This document shows positions 22,867 through 35,067 of a stretch of DNA of 64,000 nucleotides, piece by piece. Both the position numbers and the translations under genes were made by a program. This stretch comes from Agrypnia vestita. Taxonomy: Eukaryota; Arthropoda; Insecta; Trichoptera; Phryganeidae. Location: NCBI GenBank assembly GCA_016648135.1, contig JADDOH010005133.1, positions 1 through 64,000 of the forward strand, written 5' to 3'. The notes below the pieces were generated by a model that worked only from the letters and a program-made list of their open reading frames with translations, did no database searches and had not been told where the DNA came from. Each line of letters opens with the position of its first letter. Position 1 is the stretch's first letter.

Positions 22867-23330
22867 GTTATAGACGTACCACTATAACTTGGCGTGCGAG
22901 GGAGGGCGTCCCTGTCGCGTAACAGAAGTTGTCAGGGTGTAAATTTATTACACAATACATAATGTACAGAATGTCCGGTGATCTGTGTCGTTTAAATACA
23001 GAAATTTGGTCGGGCATCACCAAGAAACCATGCAGTAATGGAGGCCGTTCTATCTGTCAAACTGTCAGACAGTAATATCGGTCCATTATTCACTTTTTCA
23101 GCTTCGCTAAACTTCAATACTTCATTGGCAATTGTTCTTGCACCATCCCGGACTGTTTGGGATGTTTTGGACATAAAAATTCAGTGTATTTTGGTAATTA
23201 AGATGTCACAGCTCCCGACCAAATACAAAATTGAACTAAATGACAGGGCGAGGGTTTACTGCCGGGCGCGGGCGGAGTGTGTTTTTGTTTCAAATTTTCC
23301 GCACGCCAAGTTACGTTGGGCAATCAATAG
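22867..23330 (-). mobile_element. TIR repeat family, copy 2, with transposase-like peptide relic
   Basis: Inverse copy of 7365-7834, with TAACTTGGCGTGCG ends. On the minus strand 23174-22992 an open 60-codon frame reads SKTSQTVRDGARTIANEVLK, then SDSLTDRTASIT. This recalls the N-terminal helix-turn-helix region that precedes DDE domains in some insect transposase-like proteins (the R-T-A-x-x-T box). No catalytic domain is present. Confidence 0.55.
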
Positions 23331-23765
23331 TCTACTATTGAGTTCACTGATACGATAGGCATTTGTTACATTGTTAAGTTTATTAAAATGTCGCTTTTAA
23401 ACTGAACCTGAGTCACAAAGTCAGGTTAGTGTAGCTGGATGATATCTCGCTGCGGTAATTGATTATTCCACGTAGAGGAGAGTCCAAAGGTCCAAGGTCG
23501 TTTAGGTATATTTGTAAAAGTTTCGAGAGATTATCCAGTTTGTAATCGACTATTATGTAGATGTTTGTAGTCTCTTGCCTTTTTCTCCTAATTTTTTGTA
23601 CCCTGTTTTTGTGAATTTGGGTGGCTAGTTTTAATGAGAATTCTGACTAGGGATTTCTAAATAGTAATAGGTGCTGAAGTATCATGAAACTGATAATAAA
23701 ATAGATTTTTGGATGCTCATTACATTTGCCAAAATAATTCTCATAAGTCTGAGTAAGCAGAAGGG
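23325..23765 (+). repeat. Duplicated block, copy 2 (empty-site copy)
   Basis: Same-orientation match to 16618-17130 without the 143-bp insert. The uninterrupted junction is near 23487. Confidence 0.7.
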
Positions 23766-24290
23766 AATTTATAGAAATCATTGTATTATATTCTTGAATA
23801 ATTGCACGTGTTGATGTAAAAATAGAGATGAAGTGCGTTTCTCCTCTGGTTAATGGATTTAATAAACAGTAAACAGAGGGAGTTGTCAATGTAGCGTGCA
23901 CTCTTTTCAAAATAAATTGATGTAAACAGTAAGATATATATTTGTTTAATTAACGATTCTTTATAAAATATGAATCAGACCTACTCTACTAGGAAGGCGG
24001 TACGAAAATATGGAAGGCATCGCTATGCTATGCAGTTAATTTCTGAATCATTTAACTTGAAAACAGTTTCTCGTACGTTCAAAATATTCACAATTATTTA
24101 TGGATTCCAATTCTCTTCGTCATGTGATTCGACAGAAGCGAGATATCAACAGAAACCAAATTTTCTTGAATGTAAACATTACATAACTTTGGTACTCCAA
24201 CATGTCGGGCTAGTTCTGTACTAAAATCTCTCGCGAACCTTACCAGAGAAAATGTTGCAGAAGATATTAAGGAGAAAATGTTGCAGAAGC
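23766..24290. other. Intergenic, nothing recognised
   Basis: Frames of 84-87 codons on either strand (23647-23910, 23970-24224) have no recognisable domain. No supporting splice or promoter context. Confidence 0.4.
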
Positions 24291-24510
24291 TAAAGAAGAT
24301 ATTAAGGACATAATTTTTACAGACTTCTGTGTATAGTTTTCTGGGATATTCTGCCGTGTATATGTGACCTCTCTGGCCGACGTTTTGGATCCCATTGCAG
24401 GGTCCATCATCAGGGCTGATGTGATGAGGTCACATATACACGGCAGAATATCCCAGTAAACTATACACAGAAGATTCTGAACGGTCATGAAAACCTGAGA
24501 ACATTTTTAA
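24291..24510. mobile_element. Foldback repeat family F, copy 1
   Basis: An outer pair of arms, CTTCTGTGTATAGTTTTCTG ... GGTCACATATACACGGCAGA and inverse, forms a ~150-bp palindrome (24318-24472) with a centre containing CCTGATGATGGACCC on the minus strand. Copy 2 is at 61457-61645; a one-armed relic is at 38915-38990. All are followed by a shared GAACGG...GAAAACC...ACATTTTT tail. Confidence 0.75.
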
Positions 24511-24599
24511 TTTTTAGTGTTTCATTTTTTGCTAAAAATAAATATTTTCTCAAAAACTCCATGTGATGGAAAATTTTTAACTCCGGTTTTGAATTAGCA

Positions 24600-24750
24600 C
24601 CACAAAATATATAAAGTAATGTCATCAGAGTGAAGGCAAGGGTCCAGGCTGCCGGGATCGACAGCCTGGATCCTCGCTCTCACTGTCTCCGTCAGGAGCC
24701 AAATTTGATGACCATATATTAGGGTGGGCCTGTACACAGATTTGAAAACA
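24600..24750 (-). mobile_element. LINE ORF2 C-terminal scrap
   Basis: Minus-strand frame from about 24735 reads VYRPTLIYGHQIWLLTETVR then IQAVDPG. The R/KPTLxYG-W-LT-R-IQA pattern is the thumb region of jockey/R1-like reverse transcriptases. About 40 residues only. Confidence 0.7.
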
Positions 24751-25312
24751 GTCAATTTTATCTAAACATTAAGCTCAGATTTTCTTATCATTGATGATGA
24801 TGTCGTAATTTTTAATAAGTACATTTTTTTGTTGACTTGTTGACCAGTGTTTTTGTTTTACAGCTTCGGCGCCTTGCGAAACTTTAATATGTGTATATAT
24901 TTAGGATTCTGGCTAAAAAATTATTTAAACCATACTTATGAATTTTTAAATTGCTGTTATAATATAAAATATAATACATATTGTTTATATAATATTTTAC
25001 ACACATTCATCTCTACTAAATATATGGAGCGGTGATATTATACAGTTTACTACGAAAGTATTAAATATATAAATACATACAGGTATAATCTACACAAGTT
25101 ACAGTATAATACAAAATGTATAATATATAAGAATAAATATGATTCACGCTATTCACAGTCAAACATATAAGGTAAGCTCAAGAGTCTACCATGTTCTGGA
25201 GTACAGAATCTTGGAGACTCCCGATTGAATTCTCGAAGTCCGTGGGGAAAGCCGCAGTTATCAAGTGGTGAAAATATATAGTCCATGAATGTAAATACAG
25301 GTTACTCGGTCC
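24751..25312. other. 3' flank of vitellogenin gene A
   Basis: AT-rich. No canonical AATAAA in the sense of gene A was seen in the first 250 nt after its stop codon, so the poly(A) site is undefined. No other gene seen. Confidence 0.45.
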
Positions 25313-28300
25313 TCAGTCCTTGCAGCTGGTGGGGACCTGGAAGATGGCCTCGTTGTTGGAAGCCCCTCCGTCTTGAGGGTTGTCTCCGTTCTGGATCTGC
25401 TTCTTGTATTCCTTGAACTGTTGGTCCTTATTAGATTTGCAGATCACCTTGGCCTGGAAGTAATATAAAAAAAATTACATTATTTGTATTCATTTTATAA
25501 TTTCATATTAAATTCTAAGTTCTTATATTGTGAATTCTTAATAATAAATATGTTTAATTGTGGTTTCATACTATGGTTTAGCTGTTATTATTGTTGCTTA
25601 ACCCGGCTAATGTTTCAATTATTGTTTAGACTGTTCTCTCGACACTGAGAAGTGGATTGCTTACCGGGAGTTGCACCTTGTTATCCGGCTGGCAGCCCGG
25701 AGCGCAGGCGGGGAGAGGCCTCTGGGAAATGCAGATCTGACCGTTCTGCTCGTAATACTGCACCTGGCGCTGGAGGCCCTGGTTGCAGGGGCCTTGCTGC
25801 TTCCTGTAGCCCTTGCTGGGCTTGTAACCCGCGGGGGCGCCAGAGCCGCGGTTCTCGTTCGAGCCGGACTCGGAACTGGAGCTGGAGCTGGAACTAGAAC
25901 TGGAATCGGAGGAAGAAGAGGAGGACTGGTCGCTCTCGGATGAGGAAGACGAGGAACTGGAGGAAGAGTCTTGGCCGGTGAACCTGTTATTTTCGTGCCG
26001 ACCGTAGATAGACGAAGGATTGTAGCTCCTGGGGATGCAGGCCTGATTCTGGCACTCGCGCTTCAACTGCCTGGAGTGGTCCTCGCACATGTCTTCGTGG
26101 AGAACCCACGCCGGGGCGTAGCACGTTTGGTTTTGGTAGAAGCAGTTGCCGGGAGCCACCAGGTCGTTCTCTTCTCCGGACATGGCGCCGCAGATGCCGC
26201 TGGTAGAGTTTTTATAGAATTCCGAAGCGGACACGCTCAGGCGCTCGCCGTCGTAGAGCGCGATAAGCTTTCCGTCCTCGAAGCTGACGATCATCTCTCC
26301 GCTCGGGATGGTGTAGGCTCGCACCAGTCTGGAGTTCTTGCCCTGGTCCCACAGGACGGACACGTAGTTGCCGGAGACGGAGTAGTCGTACGGCTTCTTG
26401 TCTCCGTATTTCACCGAAATCTTGTTAGGGGAAGAGCTAAACCAGATCTTGACGTCGTCACCGTACACCGATCTGTAAAATATGTAAGAATACGCCGTTA
26501 CGCTAGCTCTGGAGGCCTACGAGCGGTATCGTAACTATTTTCTGATACTCACCTGTAGTAGATGCGCACTTCCTTTCCGTCCCTCGGCGTGGATCTCATC
26601 AGAATGGACGTCTGTTTCCTGGATGTCTCGGTTCCGTGGTTTGTGAGGTGAGAACCGTTCTGCATGAGTGTGTGCCAGCAGCTATCGATGGTGTGGTCCA
26701 AGGTCTGGTTGGAGAACGTATTGATCGTGCTCGCTTCCACCTCACAAGATGCTGAAAATATATTACAATGTATTGAGATCGCGCTAGACCGACATAGAGT
26801 GGCGGGTGAGTGCGTGACAGTACTTACGGTATTCCTGGCTGGCGTACGCGTGGTTGGCGATCCGGCGCTGGAACGAGGCGCTCGGGTGCACGGCCACGAG
26901 CGACTCGACCCACCTGTTGACGGGAACGTCGGTCAGGGCGATGCTCATGTGGGGGGTGCTCAGGGACGCGTTCATGCGCTGCAGGTTCGGGTACAGTCTC
27001 ATCTGCAGGTCGATCTGATTCTGTTTTCCTTGGTAGCTCACCGCGTCTTCTTCGGCATTCTGTCTTCCGTAGTAACGCGCCAGATCGTACAGGTAGTAAG
27101 TGTAGTTTTTCAGCTCGTCGCTGACTTTATCGTACTTCGCGGTCAGGTTCAGCCTGTCCATGATGTTGGCGCTGTCGGTGGCGTTGCGACAAGCGGGCAA
27201 CAGTTGGTTTCCTTGCGCCAACTGTTGCTGGCACTGCCAGCCCTGCGGTCCGTGCTTCACGTACTGCTCGCGCTGCTGGCTGCGCCGCATGCTGCCCTGA
27301 ATGTGGACCTGCGCGCCGGCGCTAGCGTCCTTGCCGAACTTGACGGCGGCCTCCAGGTTGGCGTAGGGCTGGAAGGCGATAGCCTTGTTGAAGTTGAAGA
27401 TGGGAGTGTTGGGAAGCTCGGCGCTGGCCGCCCCGCAAACTTCGTACTCGTTGTTTTTGATGTTCTTCCTGTGATAGTACACCGATCCCTGCATCTTGCT
27501 GTCCACGGAACTTTTTGCCCAGGCGGCTGCGGCTTGGTAGCGAGCGCTCTTCTGTCCCAGCTGGAATTTAACTTCGACGTCAACAACCTTCGCACTGGCG
27601 CTGTTGATACCGGAGCTAGCCATCTGCAACATGTACGCGCTTCTCTGAAGCCCTCCCTTCCTAGCTTTGGGGAGCATATTGTCGACCTCCTGTTTGGGAG
27701 ACGTCCAATTCTGGCCGTTGGTAACGCCCTGGCTCCAATCTCCGTTTTTCTTGAACGAAGCCGCTTGGCCTAAAATGTACAAGCGCAATTGCGTTACAAT
27801 AAGGCGACATAAAATAGAATGCTAATGCAGTACTGTAATATGAGGAGTGACTTACCGAAGAAGACCCTGCCGCTCACTTTCTTGCAGACGGACTGGCGAG
27901 GAGAGTACTTGGCGGTGTAGTTGAACATGTTGATGCGGTCGCTGGACAGCAGGAAGGTGACCGCGGCAATGGGGTTTTTCCGGGCCATTATGTACTTTTG
28001 CCAAAATTCGGGCTTCTCGTCATAGTGGCCGTTGATTTCGATGACAAATCCTGACTCCTCCGACCCGAAGGTCACGGAAGAGTTGGTCAGTTGCTCGTTC
28101 TTCGTGTAAATCTTTGTGTACTGCTCCTCAGCGACCGGCTTCTGGTTTTTCTTGTCGTAAAGTGTAGTGTACGGCCAGGAACTGTAGTGGACTATATCCA
28201 CGTCTTGTTGTTCTTCCGGGATTTTCAGGTCGAACTCCGCGTTGCCTTCCATGTCGATACCGAGAGAAACATTTAACGGAAGCTTGATCTGCAACTTCTT

Positions 28301-31300
28301 GGTCACCCCGGCGGTGACGATTTGCAGTTTTTCTCTGAGAGTGTTGAAGAATCCAATTCTTCCGTCAACGTTTGATTCGTAGAAAAGGTCCATCTCATTG
28401 GTGATATTCAAAGCGTAGCCCTGCGCTTGGGAGGTAAGTTTGCCCTGGATCTCTCCATCGGCGTGGAAAATGACCGGGGTTCTATATCTGAAGTAGAACG
28501 GCACACCCATGGCCAAGGGGAACATGACGATGGTGTCCTCTTTATTCAACACCTTTGTGAAGTTGTATTGGATTCCATTTTGGAGTTGAGAAGAACCCCC
28601 CTTAATCATGTTTGGGATCTGATTGAAGAAGTCAGAGTCAAATGAAAAGAAGCGCTGTTGCCTGAAGATATTCACCAACAAGTGTCCTTGAAGAGGTTCT
28701 TTGTCACCTTTCTTAATGCTAAGAAGCTTGGCGAGCTTCTCGGCCGATCCTTGATGGTTCTCTGATTTCTGAGCGTTTCCTTGTTTCGCAGTGTACTGCT
28801 CCTCGATTTTCTGCATAATCTGGCTCACGCTGGAGACGGCGCCATGAATCTGTAATTAACGTATTCGTCAATCCCTATTCTCGTTTAATATCGATGATGA
28901 TGAGCGCACTAATGTCTGAATATGTATAAATTATTTGAAATTTTATTTTTATTTAGGTAGTTTAACACAAACACAGGCATGACATGCCCAAATATTTTGT
29001 GTACGATGGTATAACATAATGTCATCTAAATAATATCATATATAATATTACATTATTATATTACAATATAGTTATGTTTTCCGCAGCAGCAGAAGACCAA
29101 ATACGTGGCCGTAGGAAGCACACAACAAATCACAACTCTTATGTGGAAGTCAAAATTTTGAAACGGTACCAAGGCCTAGGATCCCTGATAACAAACAACA
29201 ATAATACTACAGAGGAGATCGCTGTTTTTACCGCCTACAAAAGCAGATAAAATCCAGACTGCTGTCCAGATACACCAAGATATTATAATATAAAACGCTT
29301 TTTAGGCCAGTGCTCACGTACGTAGCTGAGACATGAGCATTGGCACTAAGAGGAATGAGCGAGCACTGTACTTTTTTGAAAGGAAAATTTTGAGGCGTAT
29401 CTTCGGACCGGTTCTAGAAAATGGACTTTGGCGCAGACGTTACAATAATGAGCTCTATACTCTTAAGGAGTCAAACGTCACAAAATTTATAAAACTGGGA
29501 AGACTTCGGTGGCTGGGTCATGACCCACACACCACCTGTGGAGAGAATGTCCGAGCATCAAGCACCAAAGTCCCTACTGAACTCAAGACCAATAGAGCGA
29601 GGGAGCTTAGGAACAGAGAAATGGTTTGTACAGTTTTAAGCGGGAGATTTTGCTCATAGAACGGGCCTGGGTCTGTGGTTGGTCCCACCTCACTGATGTC
29701 TGAGTATTTCAGCACACAAAATTCTAACCTTTGTTGGGTTCATCCAAGCTCCGCGCTGACCCTGGAAGGAGTACTTGAGGTTCTTGGGGTAGGAACTATC
29801 GAGGGAGCCGATATGGAAGTACTCGTCTTGGTATCCCACGTTCAGTTCTTCATTTTCGTACTCGCCGTAGACGATCTTGGAGTATTGGATGCCGTATTCC
29901 CTGTCGCTCAGCAACATCAAGGCAGCCTGGGCGTACCTGGCGCTACGCAAATGTTAACACTCCATTAAAATTAATGTTTTGAAGGTAAATAAATATTTGA
30001 AGCGTACAGTGTTACGCAGACTCACCGCTTCCTGTTCTGCGGCTGCTCCTGCTGCGCGGCGTACTGGATGGCGGACTGGACTGCGGAGCGCACCTGGTGG
30101 CTGGAGTCGGTGTGGGTGCTCGCGGCCATGCGCTGCAGCATGGCTCCCGTGGGCTCGGCGTTCATCAGCTGCTTCACGGCGGCGACGCGCACTTCGTAGT
30201 CTTCTCCCTGATTCTGATAGATGTTGTACAGCGTGATGCTCGATTTCTTCGGGAACAGCCTGGCCAGGTGGTTCATGCTCATCACCATCTGCGTGCGCAA
30301 GTACGTCGACGCCGTCTGCCGCCCGTCCAGGTACGGAGCGAACACATCGAGGATCGCGGGATGTCCCAAGTTACCGAGAGCCTTGACGTACACTTGCGCT
30401 TTGTGGTGGTCCCGTTTCAGGACAGAGAGGCGCAGCTGTTTGCTAAGGTAAGGCGCGACGGTTTGGTAAACGATTTGGTAGTTCCTCGGGGCCATGCGGC
30501 CGTAGGTGTGCACTGGGTAGTAGCGGTGGACGCTGGAGTTGTCCACGTGCGCCATGCGGATGAACTTAGTCGCCGCCAGGAGAGCGGTCACGTTGAGGGA
30601 GCGCTGCTGCTGCACCTGGGCGCTGACGGAGAATTTGAAGAAGTCGGAGAGGAGCTCCTCGGTCGGGTAGCGCAGGGTATTGGGAAGGTGAGAAAACACC
30701 TGCGCGGCTTCTTCTCCTTGAATCTTCTTGGTCTGCACCATGTGCTTGGTCAGCTTGTAGGCGGGCTGGCTGCCGCACTGTGCAGCGGCGTCGCGGAACA
30801 ACTTCCAGCTGAGACCTCCCTTACCGCCTTTGTACATGTTATTGGCGGCTTCTTCCAGATGTTTGTAGTCCAACTCCTTGATGGCGTCCACGACTATATT
30901 CCATTTTTCCAGAACGTGAGAATTCTGAAGGCTTTGTTCATTTTCAAGATCTTCCGCGATTTCCTTGCATATTCTGTACACATTTTTAACCTGAGCCCCT
31001 TGTCCTTCTTGGTATCGATCCAGATGCACGAAACCAGAGTTGATCGGCTGATCGTCCATGTTGGGATTTTCGTGCCACTTGTCAGCACTCTGAGAGCTAC
31101 TGGAAGATGACGAGGAGGAAGAGCTAGAACTGGAAGAGCTGGAGTTTGACGAGGAGTTGGATTCGGAAGAACTAGAAGGGTTTGATCCATGCTTTTGGGA
31201 GTTTCCTTTTCCCTGTCCCTGCTGTCGAATGGCACTTCTGTAAATCAAAACCGTAAAATAATAGTCGAAAATCATCTGTGTGTTGTCAAAGTCAAAAGTA

Positions 31301-33949
31301 TTATAACATCAAATTGCAGTTTAAGTGTATACCATTTACGATATACAATAACCCATTTGTGGCAATAAAGTGCTTTGGGAGCAAGAAATATGATTGAACA
31401 CCTTGCTAGTAATGTTGAAAAACCGTACCTGCGAGATCGACGTTGAGGCTTGCCACTCTCATTACCATCACCGTTGCTAGTGTCGTCGTCACTGTTGGTG
31501 ACATTGTCCCCTTCTTGCTGGCTTTGAGATTGCTGTTTCTTCTGCTGGTTCTCCTTGCCTGGATTCTGCCCCTTATTCTCCTCGCTGCTGCTGGAGCTGG
31601 AGCTGGAACCGGAGCCGCCGATCGGGGAGCCGTCTCCCCTGGGCAGCATCTCCCTGGGGTCTACCAGACGGTAGAGCAGGCTGCTGGCCGTGCGGGACGG
31701 CGCGGGGACGGCCCCGATGCCCGCGGAGCGCTCGATCGGGATGATCTCTTGCAAGGTCATGTTCACCGTGCTCACCACCTGAGCCTTGTCCTCGCTGTAC
31801 ATCACCGGGCTGGAGTACACTCTGCTGGTGTAGTACGAGGAGTACACGGTGTTGTTGTTGCGGTCGATGATGAGGCGGGTGAGGGTGGCTTTCTGTGACA
31901 GGAGACAAAGCGTGCGTTACTCTACTGCGTAAAGAGAACACGGAACTGAAAACGATCTATATGATGGTCCTTAGACACAGATGTCGTGTGATGATTTCTG
32001 GGAACTCGATACAAAATATATTAGAAAAATGGCGATGAGTTCGATTCATTGTTGGATGTTATAATTGTTTCATTTCATTTGGAAAAACTCAAAATATTCT
32101 GAATCCCCAATAAGTTCAATTCAGTGTTGTTTGTTATAATTGTACGAATAGGACTCACGCTCAAGAAGTCGTCATCCTTGTTGGCGTTCTTCTCCCACTT
32201 GGCTCCCTCGGCCACCCCGAAGTGGTAAGCCACCTTCCTGTCGCAGTCGGAGTAGTCCTTGGACTTGGTGATCTCCAGCAGCTGGCCCGGCCGCCTGGCG
32301 GAGGGGTCTGCCAGCGGGGCCAGGTGGCGGTGGCGCTGCAGCTCGTCCAGGCGCAGGGGGGACGCGGTGTACAGGGTCTGGGAGAGAAAAGGGAGGGAAT
32401 TAGTACCAAATCACCCCGCTGTAGTAGGGTTCTCTCAGTATTCTTAAATGTGCGTGATCTATTGAATCCAGGCGGCAGTTCATGTAAAGGAGCAGGTTGC
32501 GGCTCACCTTGCACTTTCCGGTGACGTCAGTTTCCATCTTCTTGTAGACTCCGCTCCCTTTGTTCTCATCGTAGAAGTTGTTGGAGTGCACGAGGTGGCG
32601 GTCGGTGGTGTCGTACTGCAGGGCGCTCAGGAGGCCCTTGATCAAGTTCTCACCCTGAACCTTCAAGTTCTTGGCAAAGTCCAGCTGCTTCACCAGACCT
32701 CCTTGCATGTGAGCTACGAAAGGCTTCTCGAAATCGGGATGGGATTGCATATCTTGCGTCTGGAACAAAATAAGACGTTGTAGATGTGACTGCTTTGTTT
32801 CAGTGAAATTGGTAAAAATTGTTTAATTTTAATATGCAGCGCTTCAACTTCGTTATTTTCAGTGTTTTATTTATTAGAAATATTCTGAAAAATATTATCT
32901 CTTGCGGATTACCGTGGGAAGCGGAGAGTCGGGGCCTCCGGGCAAGTCCTGGTGCACTCCGCCGATGTGGATGTTCTTCAGCTGCCCGTAGAGCTTGTCG
33001 CCCTGCGCGCGCAGCCTCAGTTGGGCCTGCAGCTGGACGCCGGCCCACTGGTCTCCCAGGGAGGTCAAGGTCCGAGAATCCACAAAGTAGGTGTACGCGT
33101 ACCCCGACTTCCAGTCTGGAAGGTTGAAGTTGAATATTTTAGTTTCGTTAACTCGGTTTCTTATTTTACTAAATGGTCGGTGTTCGGTAGCAATGTGTTG
33201 ATCCTCTGTATTGAAGTTTCATAATAGGTTAAAAAAAAACTTAATTTGAAATTGTGCAGGTGTTTTTGGGGTAGTATAACACCTTGTATATCTTGTGTAA
33301 TTATTCAAACACACAGTTACGTACGAAGTTTTTATAATATTTTACAAAAAATTGTAGGAACACAAGCATAGCGTATTCTGAGATGTACTCCATTTTTTGC
33401 TAGATACGCGAAGACACCTGACGTCGGCTGATTGTGTAAAACTATTCTTCTTAATTCTAGATTAATTGCCATAACTTTAAAAAACGTCAGAAAGGATTAA
33501 CTAAATTAATAAGCTGGAAGATAGCTTGTCTTTCCCGAGAAAATGGATTGTCGTAGTCAAGAGAGCCTTCAGGATTGAGATTTGAAGTACTGCTGCCGTA
33601 AGAAGGACAGATAGGTTAGCCCTCGCTCAAAGGCTTATTAATAATAATAATAAAAACTCACCGTCGTTGTCAGGATCAGGTCCGTGGGATTTGCGATCTT
33701 GCTGGCCATGATTCTGCTGGCTGCCAGCTGACGCCGCCGCGACTAGAAGTGAACAATATTATGTACTTTCAACGGTTGTGTTTAGGTTATTCGTCAATCG
33801 AAGAAAATGACAAGTCAAGTGAAAGAAAAGACGGTGAACTATAATGATAATGACTAAGTAGACGCTAAACGACTTCAAAAGGCAATGTCAAAGTTTTGAG
33901 GTTGAAAGTGCTTACCGAAGAAGAAGAAAAAGAAGAAAAAGGCCCTCAT
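25313..33949 (-). CDS. Vg: Vitellogenin A, complete, 13 exons, 1920 aa
   Basis: Secreted yolk lipoprotein precursor. Exons: 33949-33916, 33742-33662, 33115-32913, 32759-32508, 32377-32159, 31892-31429, 31237-30026, 29942-29729, 28849-27856, 27769-26828, 26751-26553, 26472-25665, 25453-25313; all introns GT-AG. The sum is 5763 nt in one frame. Signal peptide MRAFFFFFFFFVAAASA; lipoprotein N-terminal domain from residue ~40 (DDWKSGYAYTYFVDSRTLTS). Polyserine 1 at ~359-366, RRSRR at 414-418, polyserine 2 at ~439-470. DUF1943 region at ~830-1130; von Willebrand D from CEVEAST at ~1541 with DGER (1679-1682) and GICG (1697-1700). Polyserine 3 at ~1774-1807, then a Cys-containing tail. Family proteins are usually 1800-2000 aa. 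Intron 8 holds a LINE relic (29085-29690). The downstream paralogue is gene B. Confidence 0.95.
29085..29690 (+). mobile_element. LINE ORF2 fragment inside vitellogenin A intron 8
   Basis: Opposite in strand to the host gene. Frames give RPVLTYVAET, RWLGHDPH and the ENVRASSTKVPTELK tail, with several stops. The same family occurs at 35545-36140 and 59100-59790. The intron splice sites lie outside it. Confidence 0.75.
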
Positions 33950-34001
33950 GGTGAAGAGCTGCCTCAGAGAAGACCTTGTCGCTAGGATTGACAGGGCCGT
34001 C

Positions 34002-34033
34002 TGAAGATCCGAGGTCTCGCCGCGCCTTATATA
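34002..34033 (-). promoter_or_regulatory. Core promoter of vitellogenin A (TATA and initiator)
   Basis: On the minus strand TATATAAGG begins at 34033. An arthropod-type initiator TCAG, with its A at 34002, lies 31 nt downstream, the canonical spacing. The predicted 5' UTR is 53 nt to the ATG at 33949-33947. Spacing and position strongly support this start. Confidence 0.85.
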
Positions 34034-34058
34034 CCCGGGTGGCGAGCTTCGTAAGCGC

Positions 34059-34112
34059 TATCTTGTTTCCATCAGCAGTTTACTTCATTCGTAATGCATA
34101 ATATTGTTTATC
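34059..34112 (-). promoter_or_regulatory. Candidate GATA and forkhead sites upstream of vitellogenin A
   Basis: AGATAGC at about 34057-34063 and GATAAACA at 34105-34112 (a GATA core overlapping a forkhead-like TAAACA) lie about 55-110 nt upstream of the predicted start. GATA and forkhead factors are known regulators of some insect vitellogenin genes. Here the match is by motif only. Confidence 0.35.
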
Positions 34113-34267
34113 AAATTCTAGATGTGCTATATTTTATTCATATACCTCCTTCGAGGAGCGTAAGAATAGTTTCCAAGTGCATCACTAAAAACACATACAC
34201 GCAATTAGATTTAAAACTATTCAATATGCGCAGTTCCTTGTCCAGAGAAAACTAATTTGGAATTTAA
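34113..34267. other. Upstream flank of vitellogenin A
   Basis: No further recognisable element before the LINE relic begins at 34268, so the unique upstream region of gene A is only about 230 bp. Confidence 0.5.
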
Positions 34268-35000
34268 AGCTGATCTTCTTCTTCTTCTTCTTCTTCATCA
34301 ACCTCCGTCTTTCCACTGCTGGGTATAGGCCTCTTCCTTATTTTTCCATTCTTCCCTGTTGTTGGCTAATTGTAGCCATTTCTTTCTCCCCACAGCGACA
34401 ATATCATCGGCCCATCTCTTTTGCCTCTTTTATTTTCCCAAGGTCTCCATTTCAGAACTCTGGGAGGCTACCTTGTAGTATCCTGTCTTGCAACGTATCC
34501 TGACCATTGCCATTTTAGCTTTACTACACGATCCATGATATCCACTACTCTAGTTCTGCGCCTAATTTCGTCGTTTCTAATTCTATCTCTTAGGCTTACT
34601 CCAAGCATGGATCTGTCCATGGATCGTTGCGTGCATTTGAGCTTTTCTACACTTTTCTTTGTAAGGGCCATAGTCTCCAATCCCTACGTCATCACTGGCA
34701 GTATGCATGATTCAAAGGCTTTTCTTTTTACGCTAACTGGTATCTCTTTGTTCTCGAAGATATGTTTGAGTTTGCCAAAAGCAGCCCAGCTATCGTTCTG
34801 TATCGTATCTATCGCTATTCGTCTTGGCAATTCTGCTGTTTGGTTATCTTTGTTCATCTTTTGTCCTAGGTATATATATTTATCTACTATTTCAATATTA
34901 TTATCATTGATAGTGATGACTTTGTTCTCTGGACTCAAAATTTTTGTTTTCTTTATATTCATCTTAAGACCAACTTTGCTCGAAGCTGATCTTAGCTCGT
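34268..35000 (-). mobile_element. LINE ORF2 C-terminal fragment
   Basis: Minus-strand frame 34962-34468 contains DKYIYLGQKMNKDNQTAELP, the RIAIDTIQNDSWAAFGKLK block, SCILPVMT-stop-GLETMALT and SMLGVSLRDRIRNDEIRRRT. One in-frame TAG replaces the usual Tyr before GLETMALT; a second replaces Trp after RQDTTR. The tail ends in the QQWKD-like motif near 34310. A sister copy on the plus strand is at 62884-63410. Confidence 0.85.
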
Positions 35001-35067
35001 AGAAAAGAATCGCTTAGGTAGTTTGGTCGTTATTGATCGAATACATGAGAGAATAGTTAGAAATAAT

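Noticed and set aside
23038..23358. 106-codon plus-strand frame
   Set aside because: Overlaps the TIR repeat copy 2 antisense to its better transposase-like peptide; matching frame in copy 1 is broken.
26664..27773. 369-codon plus-strand frame
   Set aside because: Antisense to vitellogenin A exons 10-11, where GC-biased codons leave the opposite frame open. No recognisable domain.
30097..31110. 337-codon plus-strand frame
   Set aside because: Antisense to vitellogenin A exon 7; same explanation.
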